Source: Lachnospiraceae bacterium (GTDB taxonomy: Bacteria > Bacillota > Clostridia > Lachnospirales > Lachnospiraceae). From it: a stretch of 8,398 bases of DNA. The notes below the pieces were generated by a model. It was not told where the DNA came from. It worked only from the letters and a program-made list of their open reading frames with translations, and did no database searches. The stretch covers positions 1 to 8,398 of the forward strand of contig DLYC01000014.1 in assembly GCA_003447895.1 (NCBI GenBank), written 5' to 3'. This document shows positions 1-6,719 of the stretch, one piece after another (the stretch's first letter is position 1; the number at the start of each line of letters is the position of its first letter). The position numbers and the translations under genes are program-made.

Positions 1-44
1 CGGAATAAAAAAATAATTTGTCGAGGTAATTGAAAAAATAATGA

Positions 45-311
45 TTTCTGTTCAGTGATATAAAAACAAGAAAACTTTTCACGTCTGGAATAAATGATGT
101 AAAAGGAACATATGATGACTTTGTTTCTAGGAATGAAAAGTTGGATGTCCTTATAGGAGCAAGATGGGCAGCCATGGAGAAAGAACAATGCAGAGAGAAG
201 TGCCCTTGGCAAAAGTGTGATGGATGTCTCGGCGCATACTGGGGCAGATGTAATACTGCCAAACAAGTAGAACTGTTCCCACATATATGTCTCTCAAGAA
301 AACATCGATGA
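45..311 (+). other. Unrecognised cysteine-rich open frame in AT-rich flank
   Basis: The frame is open from just after a TGA at 42-44 to a TGA at 309-311. The first ATG is at 174, giving 45 residues, and has no well-placed ribosome binding site. The ATG-initiated part has six cysteines (C6, C10, C15, C18, C26, C39), including a C-x3-C-x4-C-x2-C cluster with Trp and Tyr nearby, which looks more protein-like than random sequence. It could be the 3' end of a gene truncated at its 5' side, or chance. I do not recognise a family. Base composition is clearly more AT-rich than the genes downstream, which suggests a different origin from the operon. Confidence 0.2.
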
Positions 312-361
312 ATTTTCGGAGCATAGTCAAACCTCGGGCCTATTCGGAGATAAGGTAGATC

Positions 362-526
362 TTTCCCCACTACATCATGCTGCAGAGGAACCTGCTCTAT
401 ACCGGCGTGACCCGGGCGAAGAAGATCCTGGTCCTGGTGGGGGAGCGCAAGGCAGTGCGCCTGGCCATCCGCAACAACCGGGCCGTGGACCGCAATACCC
501 TGCTGGCCTGCAGGCTGAGCAGCTGA
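362..526 (+). pseudogene. recD2: C-terminal remnant of RecD2-type helicase
   Basis: In frame from 362 to the TGA at 524-526 the translation reads [21 protein letters not shown] and then a hydrophobic strand ILVLVG. This matches the last helicase motif of the UvrD_C_2 domain in RecD/TraA and RecD2 DNA helicases, which normally exceed 700 residues. The residues after it (charged helix, RNNR, then LLACRLSS) also suit the usual C-terminus. A TAG at 356-358 lies in frame immediately upstream, and nothing further upstream resembles helicase, so only about 55 residues survive. The ATG at 377 is an internal methionine of the motif, not a start. I infer a gene truncated by rearrangement, or an assembly join, at about 358-362. 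Confidence 0.7.
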
Positions 527-604
527 CATGCGGCAGCGATCCTGCACGGGAAGTGCACCTTTATCCGGAAGTGGAATTGTATAAAGATACAACTGTAAAG
601 AAAA

Positions 605-640
605 GCAAAGTAAAAAGCATTGGCATGGTTTTTGCTTTGC
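605..640 (+). repeat. AT-rich 12-bp hairpin overlapping the activator promoter
   Basis: Arms GCAAAGTAAAAA (605-616) and TTTTTGCTTTGC (629-640) pair over 12 bp with one G-U pair, around a 12-nt loop. The right arm overlaps the -12 element of the sigma-54 promoter candidate at 621-636. It could be an operator-like dyad or a weak terminator for the upstream remnant, since T-rich sequence follows; the stem is too AT-rich to be a strong terminator. Confidence 0.35.
621..636 (+). promoter_or_regulatory. Sigma-54 (-24/-12) promoter candidate for the activator gene
   Basis: The sequence TGGCATGGTTTTTGCT has the invariant GG (622-623) and GC (634-635) separated by 10 bp. It differs from the consensus TGGCACG-N4-TTGCW only by T instead of C at 626. 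Transcription would start near 647 and run into the activator gene at 771. If real, the activator depends on sigma-54 and possibly on itself. Confidence 0.55.
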
Positions 641-660
641 ATTTTTGTATTAGCACAGCC

Positions 661-678
661 ATATATGATTTCATATAT
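661..678. promoter_or_regulatory. Perfect AT-rich palindrome in activator leader
   Basis: ATATATGATTTCATATAT has perfect 8-bp arms around TT. It lies about 14 bp downstream of the predicted start from the sigma-54 promoter candidate and 93 bp before the activator start codon, so it could be an operator. AT-rich palindromes also occur by chance. Confidence 0.3.
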
Positions 679-770
679 CATTTCGGGAACAAGTGATTCC
701 GGGGACTGAGTCGGGAAAATCGTTCAGCAGCGGACAGGGATCAGATGATGATAGAAGATGGAGTACCAAC

Positions 771-2291
771 ATGAGAAGAGCAGAATTTTACAAGCGCGTT
801 TTTAATGAGGTCCTGCGGCTCTCCGATGATGGGTTCATTGTTGTGGACAACCGGGCGATCGTCACGGATATCAACGATCTCTACAGCACCTTTCTCGGGA
901 AACCCAAGGAGGAGATCATCGGACGGCCGATCACGGATGTCATTCCGAACAGCAAGATGCCGGATATCATGAAGAATCAGTATCAGGAGGAGCTGGCCCT
1001 GCATAAATATGTACCCGGCTATGTCCGGGACGCCAACAACGACTTCGTCCTGGTCAGCCGGACCTTTGTCAAGGACTCAAGCGGAAACATCATCGGAGGC
1101 GTTGCGCAGGTGCATTTCCGTGAGCAGTCCGTGGAGTCCGCCCGCCGCATGCTCAAGGAGTACAACGAGCTGGAGTTTCTGCGGGAGCAGTACGCCCAGT
1201 TCAACGAGTCTCAGCCGGGTTTCAACGATATCATCGGCAGCAGCGATATTATCCGCCAGAAAAAGAGAGAGGCGGTCCAGGCTTCCAAGACCAATTTCTC
1301 CGTGCTGATCACAGGGGAAAGCGGCACTGGCAAGGAGGTCTTTGCCCGGGCCATCCACTATGCGAGCGCCCGCAGCCATCGGCCCTTCGTGAGCGTCAAC
1401 TGCGCCGCGATCCCTTCCGAGCTGCTGGAATCCGAGCTCTTCGGCTATGAGGAAGGGGCGTTTACAGGCGCCAAGAAGGGCGGCCGGAAGGGAAAATTCA
1501 TTCAGGCCGACGGCGGGACGATCTTTCTGGATGAGATCGGAGACATGCCGCTTGTGATGCAGGCCAAGCTCCTGCGTGTCCTGCAGGAGCGGGAGGTCGA
1601 CACGGTGGGCGGCAGCACCCCCGTGCCGGTGGATATCCGTGTCATCTCGGCGACCCGCAAGAATCTTGAGCATATGGTCCTGGAGGGGACGTTCCGGGAA
1701 GACCTCTACTACCGCCTCAACGTCATCAACATCAATCTGCCTCCGCTGCGGGAGCGGCGGCAGGACATTCCGCTGCTGATCGGCCATTACATGGGCATTA
1801 TGAACAGGGAATTCAACAAGAATGTAACCGTCGCAAGGGAAGCGGTCGAGATCCTGTGCAGTCACCGGTGGAACGGAAATGTCCGCGAGCTGGACAACGT
1901 CCTCCAGGGAGCCTATGCGGTCTGTGACGGCCTGGAGATCGCACCCTCCGACCTGCCTAACAAACTCAGGCCGGAGCAGGGCGGCAGCGGAAGCGGGGCG
2001 GATCCGGGAGAAGGAAACAGGAATGCGGCGGAATCCGTCCCTGGCGGAAACGCCTACCCCACCCCCGGAGCGGTTCGCTATGGGGATCGGCGGCAGGAGG
2101 AGACGGAAGACCGGCTTACACAGGTCCGCTCCGCCGGTTCCATGAAGAGCTATCTGGAGGAGATCGAAAAGGAGATGATCCTGGAGGCCTACGAGAAATT
2201 TCACAGCGTCCGCAAGGCCGCGGACTACCTGGGAATGAGTATGCCCACCTATGTCCGCAAGCGTCAGTCCTATCTGGAAAAAAAGAGATGA
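771..2291 (+). CDS. PAS-domain sigma-54-dependent transcriptional activator
   Basis: This 506-residue protein is a bacterial enhancer-binding protein of the NtrC/RocR type, which uses ATP to open promoters held by sigma-54 RNA polymerase. Residues about 12-118 form a PAS-like sensor domain (GFIVVDN, then GRPITDVIP). The AAA+ domain shows Walker A GESGTGKE (182-189), the sigma-54 contact loop GAFTGA (229-234), Walker B IFLDEIGD (251-258), [11 protein letters not shown] with the arginine-finger region (308-318) and sensor [10 protein letters not shown] (367-374). A Gly/Glu-rich linker of about 55 residues (402-456) leads to a TyrR/Fis-like helix-turn-helix (about 465-502). There is no receiver domain, so control is probably by a small ligand or protein bound to PAS. 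The ATG at 771 is chosen because GGAG (760-763) sits 7 nt before it; a GTG at 693 in frame has no such site and adds 26 low-complexity residues. It probably controls the adjacent catabolic operon. Confidence 0.93.
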   Translation: MRRAEFYKRVFNEVLRLSDDGFIVVDNRAIVTDINDLYSTFLGKPKEEIIGRPITDVIPNSKMPDIMKNQYQEELALHKYVPGYVRDANNDFVLVSRTFVKDSSGNIIGGVAQVHFREQSVESARRMLKEYNELEFLREQYAQFNESQPGFNDIIGSSDIIRQKKREAVQASKTNFSVLITGESGTGKEVFARAIHYASARSHRPFVSVNCAAIPSELLESELFGYEEGAFTGAKKGGRKGKFIQADGGTIFLDEIGDMPLVMQAKLLRVLQEREVDTVGGSTPVPVDIRVISATRKNLEHMVLEGTFREDLYYRLNVININLPPLRERRQDIPLLIGHYMGIMNREFNKNVTVAREAVEILCSHRWNGNVRELDNVLQGAYAVCDGLEIAPSDLPNKLRPEQGGSGSGADPGEGNRNAAESVPGGNAYPTPGAVRYGDRRQEETEDRLTQVRSAGSMKSYLEEIEKEMILEAYEKFHSVRKAADYLGMSMPTYVRKRQSYLEKKR

Positions 2292-2338
2292 CCGTCCTCC
2301 GGCGGCCAGAAACTGGCAGCCGTATAGACGCGGCGGCG

Positions 2339-2365
2339 TCTGCATGTCAGAAATTCTGACGCAGA
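2339..2365. repeat. Dyad after the activator gene
   Basis: GTCAGAAATTCTGAC (2346-2360) is a perfect 15-bp palindrome, flanked by TCTGC (2339-2343) and GCAGA (2361-2365), which extend the pairing after a 2-nt bulge. No T-run follows, so it is not a standard terminator. It may be a protein-binding dyad or an mRNA 3' structure. Confidence 0.35.
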
Positions 2366-2438
2366 AAAACGTCGGAACAGATGAGAAAAGTGTATACAAT
2401 CTAAAACAAAATGGGCGGGAGTGGAATCCGCACAAGGT

Positions 2439-2484
2439 GCTCCATAAATGAAGCGTTTCAGTTTTGATGCTCCATTTATGGAGC
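2439..2484. promoter_or_regulatory. Tandem dyads, candidate upstream activator sites
   Basis: Two related 16-bp dyads lie at 2439-2454 (GCTCCATAAATGAAGC, one mismatch in the symmetry) and 2469-2484 (GCTCCATTTATGGAGC, perfect). Their centres are exactly 30 bp apart, close to three helical turns. They lie about 210-245 bp upstream of the predicted operon start at about 2690, a reasonable distance for an enhancer bound by a sigma-54 activator. The first 12 bases of the first dyad also pair perfectly with the last 12 of the second, so an RNA hairpin is an alternative reading. Confidence 0.55.
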
Positions 2485-2492
2485 GATTTTTT
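2469..2492 (+). terminator. Possible terminator of the activator gene
   Basis: The second dyad can fold as a GCTCCA/TGGAGC stem with a TTTA loop, followed by GA and six T residues (2487-2492). This has the form of a short intrinsic terminator located about 180 bp after the activator stop codon. It competes with the enhancer-site reading of the same bases, and both could hold. Confidence 0.4.
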
Positions 2493-2539
2493 GACTTTTT
2501 GAGGATTTTATGCGGGCAATACAGGCGGGATTATAGTGC

Positions 2540-2599
2540 AAATTTCACAAAAAATGACGAAAAAACCCGGGGGCGAAATCTAAAAAGTTTGTGAAATTT
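2540..2599. promoter_or_regulatory. Widely spaced 12-bp inverted repeat upstream of the operon promoter
   Basis: AAATTTCACAAA (2540-2551) and TTTGTGAAATTT (2588-2599) are perfect reverse complements separated by 36 bp. Their midpoint lies about 120 bp upstream of the predicted transcription start, in the usual range of enhancer sites for sigma-54 activators. The separated arms suggest two oppositely oriented sites bound by one oligomer or joined by a bend. The intervening DNA has A-tracts. The protein that binds is unknown. Confidence 0.45.
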
Positions 2600-2663
2600 T
2601 TAGGAATCATTGCAGGAAACAGAGACCGGGAAAAGGGGAAATTGTACAAATACGGAAACATTC

Positions 2664-2679
2664 TGGCACGCTGTTTGCT
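2664..2679 (+). promoter_or_regulatory. Consensus sigma-54 promoter of the catabolic operon
   Basis: TGGCACGCTGTTTGCT matches the -24/-12 consensus TGGCACG-N4-TTGCW at every defined position, with GG at 2665-2666 and GC at 2677-2678 separated by 10 bp. The predicted start is near 2690, leaving a leader of about 159 nt before the hydratase gene. A sigma-54 activator is encoded immediately upstream, which strengthens the call. Confidence 0.9.
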
Positions 2680-2698
2680 ATATAAGTAATTGGTTGAA

Positions 2699-2827
2699 TG
2701 CCGCCGCGGAGGCATGCCTGCGGCAGCTGCTTCCGGAGAAAGGTTCGTGCGCAGTTCTGCTCTCTGGAAGATACAGAGCTTGACGGAAAGCAAAAAACAG
2801 TGAGCATGCTGTCCTGCCAGGGACAGC
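2699..2827 (+). other. Structured 5' leader of the operon mRNA
   Basis: The leader contains TGCCGC/GCGGCA arms (2699-2704 and 2720-2725) enclosing the palindrome AGGCATGCCT (2710-2719), and a second hairpin with 7-bp arms GCTGTCC (2808-2814) and GGACAGC (2821-2827) around TGCCAG. The second ends 6 nt before the ribosome binding site GAGGAGG (2834-2840), so it could influence initiation. No known riboswitch class was recognised. Confidence 0.4.
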
Positions 2828-2848
2828 GCATGAGAGGAGGTCAATCAG

Positions 2849-3652
2849 ATGAAATTTACGGAAGTGGCAAAAACGACAGAATTTGTAAAAGGTGAGCTTG
2901 ATGGAAAAGTTGCGATTCTGACGATGAACCGTCCGAAGGCATTAAATGCTCTGAACGACCAGACACTGGATGAACTGGACAGATTTTTCACGGCGATCAA
3001 GAGTGACAAGGATGTCTGGGGCGTGATCATCACCGGCGAGGGACGTGCCTTTGTGGCGGGCGCGGACATCTCCCAGATGCGTGACTACGGCGTGGAGGAA
3101 GGACGTCTGTACTCCGAGCGCGCGCAGACCCTTTTCAACAAGATCGAGATCCTCGAGAAGCCCGTCATCGCGGCAGTCAATGGCTTCGCTCTCGGCGGCG
3201 GCTGCGAGCTGTCCATGAGCTGTGACATCCGGATCGCCTCCGAGAAGGCCATCTTCGGCCAGCCCGAAGCCAACCTGGGCCTGATCCCCTGCTTCGGCGG
3301 TACCCAGCGTCTGACCCGCCTGGTCGGCGCCGGCATCGCAAAAGAGCTGATCTACACCTGCCGCCAGGTCAAGGCCGAGGAGGCAAAGGCGATCGGTCTT
3401 GCCAACAAGGTCGTCCCCGCCGAGGAACTGATGAATGAAGCCAAGGCCATGATGGCGACGATCCTCTCCAAGTCCCCGATCGCAATCGGCTACTGCAAGC
3501 AGGCCATCAACCGCGGTGCGGACACAGATCTGCGCAATGGTCTTGAGATCGAGAAGGAGTGCTGGGCGGTCGTATTCGGCACCAAGGATAAGACAGAGGG
3601 CATCAGCGCATTCCTCGAGAAGCGTGCGCCTCAGTTCCCTAACGAATACTGA
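2849..3652 (+). CDS. Enoyl-CoA hydratase / 3-hydroxyacyl-CoA dehydratase (crotonase family)
   Basis: This 267-residue cytoplasmic enzyme has the usual length of short-chain crotonases such as Crt, which interconvert 3-hydroxyacyl-CoA and 2-enoyl-CoA. Both catalytic glutamates are present: E120 in GGGCELSM and E140 in GQPEANLGL, the 20-residue spacing seen in true hydratases (E144/E164 of the rat enzyme). The oxyanion-hole segments FVAGADI (68-74) and ALGGG (114-118) and the PCFGGTQRL motif (147-155) are intact. A GAGGAGG site ends 8 nt before the ATG. It is the first gene after the sigma-54 promoter. With a class III CoA-transferase and an acyl-CoA dehydrogenase downstream, it plays the part of CaiD in the carnitine operon or Crt in butyrate formation. 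Chain length and exact substrate cannot be decided from sequence, so no gene symbol is given. Confidence 0.93.
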   Translation: MKFTEVAKTTEFVKGELDGKVAILTMNRPKALNALNDQTLDELDRFFTAIKSDKDVWGVIITGEGRAFVAGADISQMRDYGVEEGRLYSERAQTLFNKIEILEKPVIAAVNGFALGGGCELSMSCDIRIASEKAIFGQPEANLGLIPCFGGTQRLTRLVGAGIAKELIYTCRQVKAEEAKAIGLANKVVPAEELMNEAKAMMATILSKSPIAIGYCKQAINRGADTDLRNGLEIEKECWAVVFGTKDKTEGISAFLEKRAPQFPNEY

Positions 3653-3664
3653 TACAGAGGGAAA

Positions 3665-3745
3665 CTGCCCTGCGGGCAGCCCGTGGTGTGATGGTACGCG
3701 TCCTTTGAGGGGAGACAAGTGTGATCCGCCGGCCCTTGCCGGCGG
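3665..3745 (+). repeat. GC-rich hairpins between hydratase and permease genes
   Basis: CTGCCC/GGGCAG (3665-3670 and 3674-3679) is a 6-bp stem just after the hydratase stop codon. CCGCCGGC/GCCGGCGG (3726-3733 and 3738-3745) is an 8-bp all-GC stem with a CCTT loop. Neither is followed by a T-run, so they look like mRNA stability or processing elements rather than intrinsic terminators. Confidence 0.5.
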
Positions 3746-3797
3746 CGCGGTATGTTGGTTATACGCAAAAAAGTGCCTGTAAGGGAGGCGTGCGATC

Positions 3798-3857
3798 ATG
3801 AAGCATTCAGTGTTCTGCAGACATCATGGTTTCAGCTTGAATTATTTAGTCATTTAG
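3798..3857 (+). CDS. Possible 19-residue leader ORF before the permease
   Basis: The small frame MKHSVFCRHHGFSLNYLVI starts at an ATG with a strong ribosome binding site, GGGAGG (3783-3788), 9 nt upstream. Its TAG stop (3855-3857) overlaps the first bases of AGGAGG (3856-3861), the ribosome binding site of the permease that starts at 3868. This arrangement suggests translational coupling or control of permease synthesis. The peptide has no run of a single amino acid that would suggest classical attenuation. It may be chance, although the good start site and the exact placement of the stop argue for function. Confidence 0.4.
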   Translation: MKHSVFCRHHGFSLNYLVI

Positions 3858-3867
3858 GAGGAAATGT

Positions 3868-5184
3868 ATGAATACACTAGGTATACTCGGTATAGTGCTT
3901 GCCTTCGCTTTGCTGATGTTCCTGATCATGAGGAACCTCAACCTGTATCTGACCGTCTTCATCTGCGTGGCGGTCGTGATCATCTTTAACGCGCTCAACC
4001 CCTATGATACATTCAAAGAGACCTACATGGCCGGTTTCGTCGGGTTCTTCAAGAATTATTTCCTGCTGTTCCTGGCAGGTACGGTCCTTGCGAAATTCAT
4101 GGATATCACCAACGGAGCGAGGAGTATCGCCCAGACGATCATTAAGAGCATCGGTAAAGACTGGGCCTTTGTCTCCGTCCCGATCGCCTGCGCCATCCTG
4201 TCCTACGGCGGCGTCTCCGCCCACGTCGGAGCTTTCTGCGTATTCGCGATCGCTCTGGAGATCTGGCGCGAGGCCGATCTTCCCAGACGTGCCCTTCCCG
4301 GCACCCTCTTTTTCGGCGTCGCGACCTTCGGTATGATCGCCCCCGGCGCAGTCCAGATCCACAACGCGGTTCCGGCGACCAACCTGGGGACCAGCTACAT
4401 GGCAGGTGCCGTGGTCGGCTTTATTTCAATTGCCTTCATGGGCATTGCAGGCATCGCCTACCTGAAATTCTGGCTCGACAACGCCAAAAAGAAAGGTGAG
4501 CACTTTATTGAGAGAGCAGATGATGATTTCACATCGGAGGAGAACCAGAATCTTCCGCCCTTCATCATTGCCCTGCTCCCGCTCATCATCTGTATCGTTC
4601 TCGTCAACATCAAGATCGGCGGCAACAGCTTCCCTGTCGAAGCGGCAGTCTTCATCGCTGCTCTGTCCGCTCTGGGCCTGATGTGGAAATATCTTGACAA
4701 GACCAAGAAGCTCCAGGTCTCCTTCCAGGAAGCCCTGACGACCGCGATCATCTCCGTCAGCAATACCTGCTGCGTCGTCGGATTCGGCTCGGTCGTCTCC
4801 TCTACGGACGCTTTCCAGGATATTGTCAAGGTCATGCTCAATATCCCCGGACCCAGGCTCCTGTCCCTGCTGATCGGAACCACCGTCATCTGCGGTATCT
4901 GCGGCAGTGCTTCCGGCGGCCTCGGCATCGCGGTCCCGATCCTCGGACCCGTGTACACCCAGATGGGCGTTGCTCCCGCGATCGTCCACCGCGTCATGAG
5001 CCTTTCGTCTTCGGCACTTGATTCGCTGCCTCACAACGGCGTCGTCGTCACGATCACAACAGGTCTCTGCAAAGAGACGCACCGCGACTCTTATCCTCTG
5101 ACCTGTGTTCTCAGTGTCGTGATCCCGTTCATCGGCTCCCTGATCGGTGTCATTCTGTTTACCCTGTTCCCCGGCCTGCCGTAA
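3868..5184 (+). CDS. GntP-family carboxylate permease
   Basis: This 438-residue, strongly hydrophobic protein has about 10-12 predicted membrane segments, for example residues 2-21, 25-43, 57-78, 98-118, 145-163, 177-198, 230-249, 257-274, 331-345 and 413-434. A charged loop at about 203-228 divides the halves. Conserved-looking family features include GGVSAHVGAF (114-123), CGSASGGLGIA (345-355) and SALDSLPHNG (382-391). GntP carriers import gluconate and related hydroxy acids by proton symport, and clostridial or bacillar relatives sit beside hydroxybutyrate and short-chain CoA-transferase genes. AGGAGG ends 6 nt before the ATG. Between a crotonase and a CoA-transferase, the likely cargo is a short hydroxy or unsaturated carboxylic acid, but the substrate is an inference. 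It replaces the unrelated CaiT carrier of carnitine operons. Confidence 0.85.
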   Translation: MNTLGILGIVLAFALLMFLIMRNLNLYLTVFICVAVVIIFNALNPYDTFKETYMAGFVGFFKNYFLLFLAGTVLAKFMDITNGARSIAQTIIKSIGKDWAFVSVPIACAILSYGGVSAHVGAFCVFAIALEIWREADLPRRALPGTLFFGVATFGMIAPGAVQIHNAVPATNLGTSYMAGAVVGFISIAFMGIAGIAYLKFWLDNAKKKGEHFIERADDDFTSEENQNLPPFIIALLPLIICIVLVNIKIGGNSFPVEAAVFIAALSALGLMWKYLDKTKKLQVSFQEALTTAIISVSNTCCVVGFGSVVSSTDAFQDIVKVMLNIPGPRLLSLLIGTTVICGICGSASGGLGIAVPILGPVYTQMGVAPAIVHRVMSLSSSALDSLPHNGVVVTITTGLCKETHRDSYPLTCVLSVVIPFIGSLIGVILFTLFPGLP

Positions 5185-5240
5185 GGAAATGGTAAAAACG
5201 TACAGAGTATTTCGCTGCAGTTCCGAAGACATTTATAAAT

Positions 5241-5276
5241 ACCAGCACGTGCAAAAACGCATTTGCACGTGCTGGT
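5241..5276 (+). repeat. Perfect 15-bp hairpin between permease and CoA-transferase genes
   Basis: ACCAGCACGTGCAAA (5241-5255) and TTTGCACGTGCTGGT (5262-5276) pair without mismatch around a 6-nt loop, 57 bp after the permease stop. No T-run follows, so it is unlikely to be an efficient intrinsic terminator. It could protect the upstream mRNA from 3' decay or mark a processing site, giving unequal levels of the operon products. Confidence 0.6.
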
Positions 5277-5362
5277 GCAGAGACAGAGGAGTTGCATTTC
5301 ACAGACCTGTCCGGATCCCATGGAGTCCGGGCAGATCCCGCAGGTCAAGTGTTTATCGCGGA

Positions 5363-5385
5363 GTCCGCTCCGGAACACAGCGGAC
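5363..5385 (+). repeat. Short hairpin in CoA-transferase leader
   Basis: GTCCGCT (5363-5369) and AGCGGAC (5379-5385) form a perfect 7-bp stem with a 9-nt loop, about 40 bp before the CoA-transferase start codon. Together with the 15-bp hairpin upstream it fills an unusually long 240-bp gap between operon genes. Confidence 0.35.
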
Positions 5386-5424
5386 CCCTGCAATCTATGA
5401 GTTGTTCCGGAAAGAGAGGAGATT

Positions 5425-6660
5425 ATGTTTCAGCCGTTAAAAGGTGTTAAGGTTATCGATCTCACTTACTTTGTCGCAGGTCCCGGCGCAGCCAGGATCC
5501 TCGCCGACTGGGGCGCGGATGTCATCAAGGTCGAGCCCGGATTCGGAGATCCCGGACGCGGAACCGGCGCGACCATGTCCTGCCCGACAGAGAAGGACTG
5601 CAATCCTTTCTATACCATCTACAATATGAACAAGAGAGGCATCGCCCTCAACCTCAAGAAAGAGGAAGGCAAGGCGATCCTGGACAAGATCCTCGAGACA
5701 GCGGATGTGTTCGTATCCAGCTACAGAACCGGCGCCCTGAAGCGTCTGGGCCTGGACTATGATTCACTCAGCAAGAAGTTCCCCCACCTGATCTGGGCGC
5801 AGATCAACGGTTTCGGCGATTTCGGCCCCGCCAAGGACAACGCCGGCTTTGACACGGTCGCTTTCTGGGCTCGCTCGGGCGCCATGATCGACCTGACAGA
5901 GAAGGACACCAGCCCCATCAACCCGCTGATCGGTTTCGGCGATGCGACGACCTCCTGCTCACTGGCAGGCGGCATCTCCGCCGCTCTCTATCAGAAGGCG
6001 CAGACCGGCAAGGGCTGCAAGGTCATGATCTCCCTGTTTGGCCAGGCGATCTGGAGCGAGAGCGCAGGCATGGTCTCCGTCCAGTACGGCGATGAGTATC
6101 CCAAGACCCGTCTCAATCCCGGCAGCCCCGTCATGGACACCTACTGCAGTTCCGACGGCAAATGGTTTTACATGAGTATTCTGGAGCCCGACCGCTACAA
6201 CAACAAGCTGTTCGAGGAGCTGGGCCTGACAGACCTGATCGACGATCCGGACTATGCGACGGCAGTCGGTTCCAAGGCACATTCCGCAGAGCTGGTCAAG
6301 ATCCTGGCGCCCGCTTTCGCCCAGCATACCATGGAGGAGATCGAGGGAATGTTCGCCCGCGCGGATATCGCCTACGACCATGTCCAGCACATCAGCGAGG
6401 TCGTCAACGATCCCCAGGCCCTGGAGAACAAATATATCGTTCCCTTCGCCAACAATGACGGGACCATCACAAAACAGCCCACGACTCCGATCCGTTTCAC
6501 GCTCAAGGAGCCCGAGACCGTCGATGACATCGCTCCGACCCTGGACCGCCAGGCGCCCATGATCGGCGAGCACACCGTTGAAGTCCTCAAAGAGTACGGT
6601 TATGAGGACGACGTGATCCGGAAGTATATCGAGGAAGGCATCGTGACCGTCACCAAATAA
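5425..6660 (+). CDS. Class III (CaiB/HadA/FldA-type) acyl-CoA transferase
   Basis: This 411-residue cytoplasmic enzyme belongs to the family III CoA-transferases, which move CoA between carboxylic acids through an aspartyl-CoA mixed anhydride. The N-terminus has the family pattern GVKVIDLTYFVAGPGAARIL (7-26) and ADWGADVIKVE (27-37), followed by MNKRGIALNL (68-77) and GFDTVAFWARSG (141-152). The likely catalytic aspartate is D173 in GFGDATTS, corresponding to D169 of formyl-CoA transferase. The overall pattern resembles the clostridial HadA and FldA enzymes, which activate 2-hydroxyisocaproate and phenyllactate, but no 2-hydroxyacyl-CoA dehydratase genes are present here. A purine-rich site GAGAGGAG (5414-5421) lies close to the ATG. 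In this operon it would activate the imported acid using the product acyl-CoA, with no direct ATP cost. The substrate is undetermined. Confidence 0.9.
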   Translation: MFQPLKGVKVIDLTYFVAGPGAARILADWGADVIKVEPGFGDPGRGTGATMSCPTEKDCNPFYTIYNMNKRGIALNLKKEEGKAILDKILETADVFVSSYRTGALKRLGLDYDSLSKKFPHLIWAQINGFGDFGPAKDNAGFDTVAFWARSGAMIDLTEKDTSPINPLIGFGDATTSCSLAGGISAALYQKAQTGKGCKVMISLFGQAIWSESAGMVSVQYGDEYPKTRLNPGSPVMDTYCSSDGKWFYMSILEPDRYNNKLFEELGLTDLIDDPDYATAVGSKAHSAELVKILAPAFAQHTMEEIEGMFARADIAYDHVQHISEVVNDPQALENKYIVPFANNDGTITKQPTTPIRFTLKEPETVDDIAPTLDRQAPMIGEHTVEVLKEYGYEDDVIRKYIEEGIVTVTK

Positions 6661-6719
6661 GGAACAGGCCTGAAGGCTTTTTAAAAAGGTTTAAATCCTT
6701 ATAGTTAAAATTCTTACAG

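Noticed and set aside
693..770. GTG at 693 as the activator start
   Set aside because: It has no ribosome binding site, adds 26 low-complexity residues absent from the family's usual N-terminus, and the ATG at 771 has GGAG at good spacing.
1327..1345. Sigma-54-like TGGCA...TTGC inside the activator gene
   Set aside because: The GG to GC spacing is 13 bp rather than 10, and the sequence encodes the Walker A region.
1077..2435. Long minus-strand frames opposite the activator, hydratase, transferase and dehydrogenase
   Set aside because: They mirror GC-rich codon usage of strong plus-strand genes, lack family motifs and lack ribosome binding sites.
2588..2605. Rex operator
   Set aside because: Only one TTGTGAA half-site is present; the inverted second half at the required short spacing is missing, so it is better described as one arm of the long-spaced repeat.
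2690..2848. Riboswitch in the operon leader
   Set aside because: Hairpins are present but no recognised aptamer core was found.
5241..5276. Intrinsic terminator splitting the operon after the permease
   Set aside because: The stem is strong but no T-run follows on the plus strand, and no promoter for the transferase is evident downstream.
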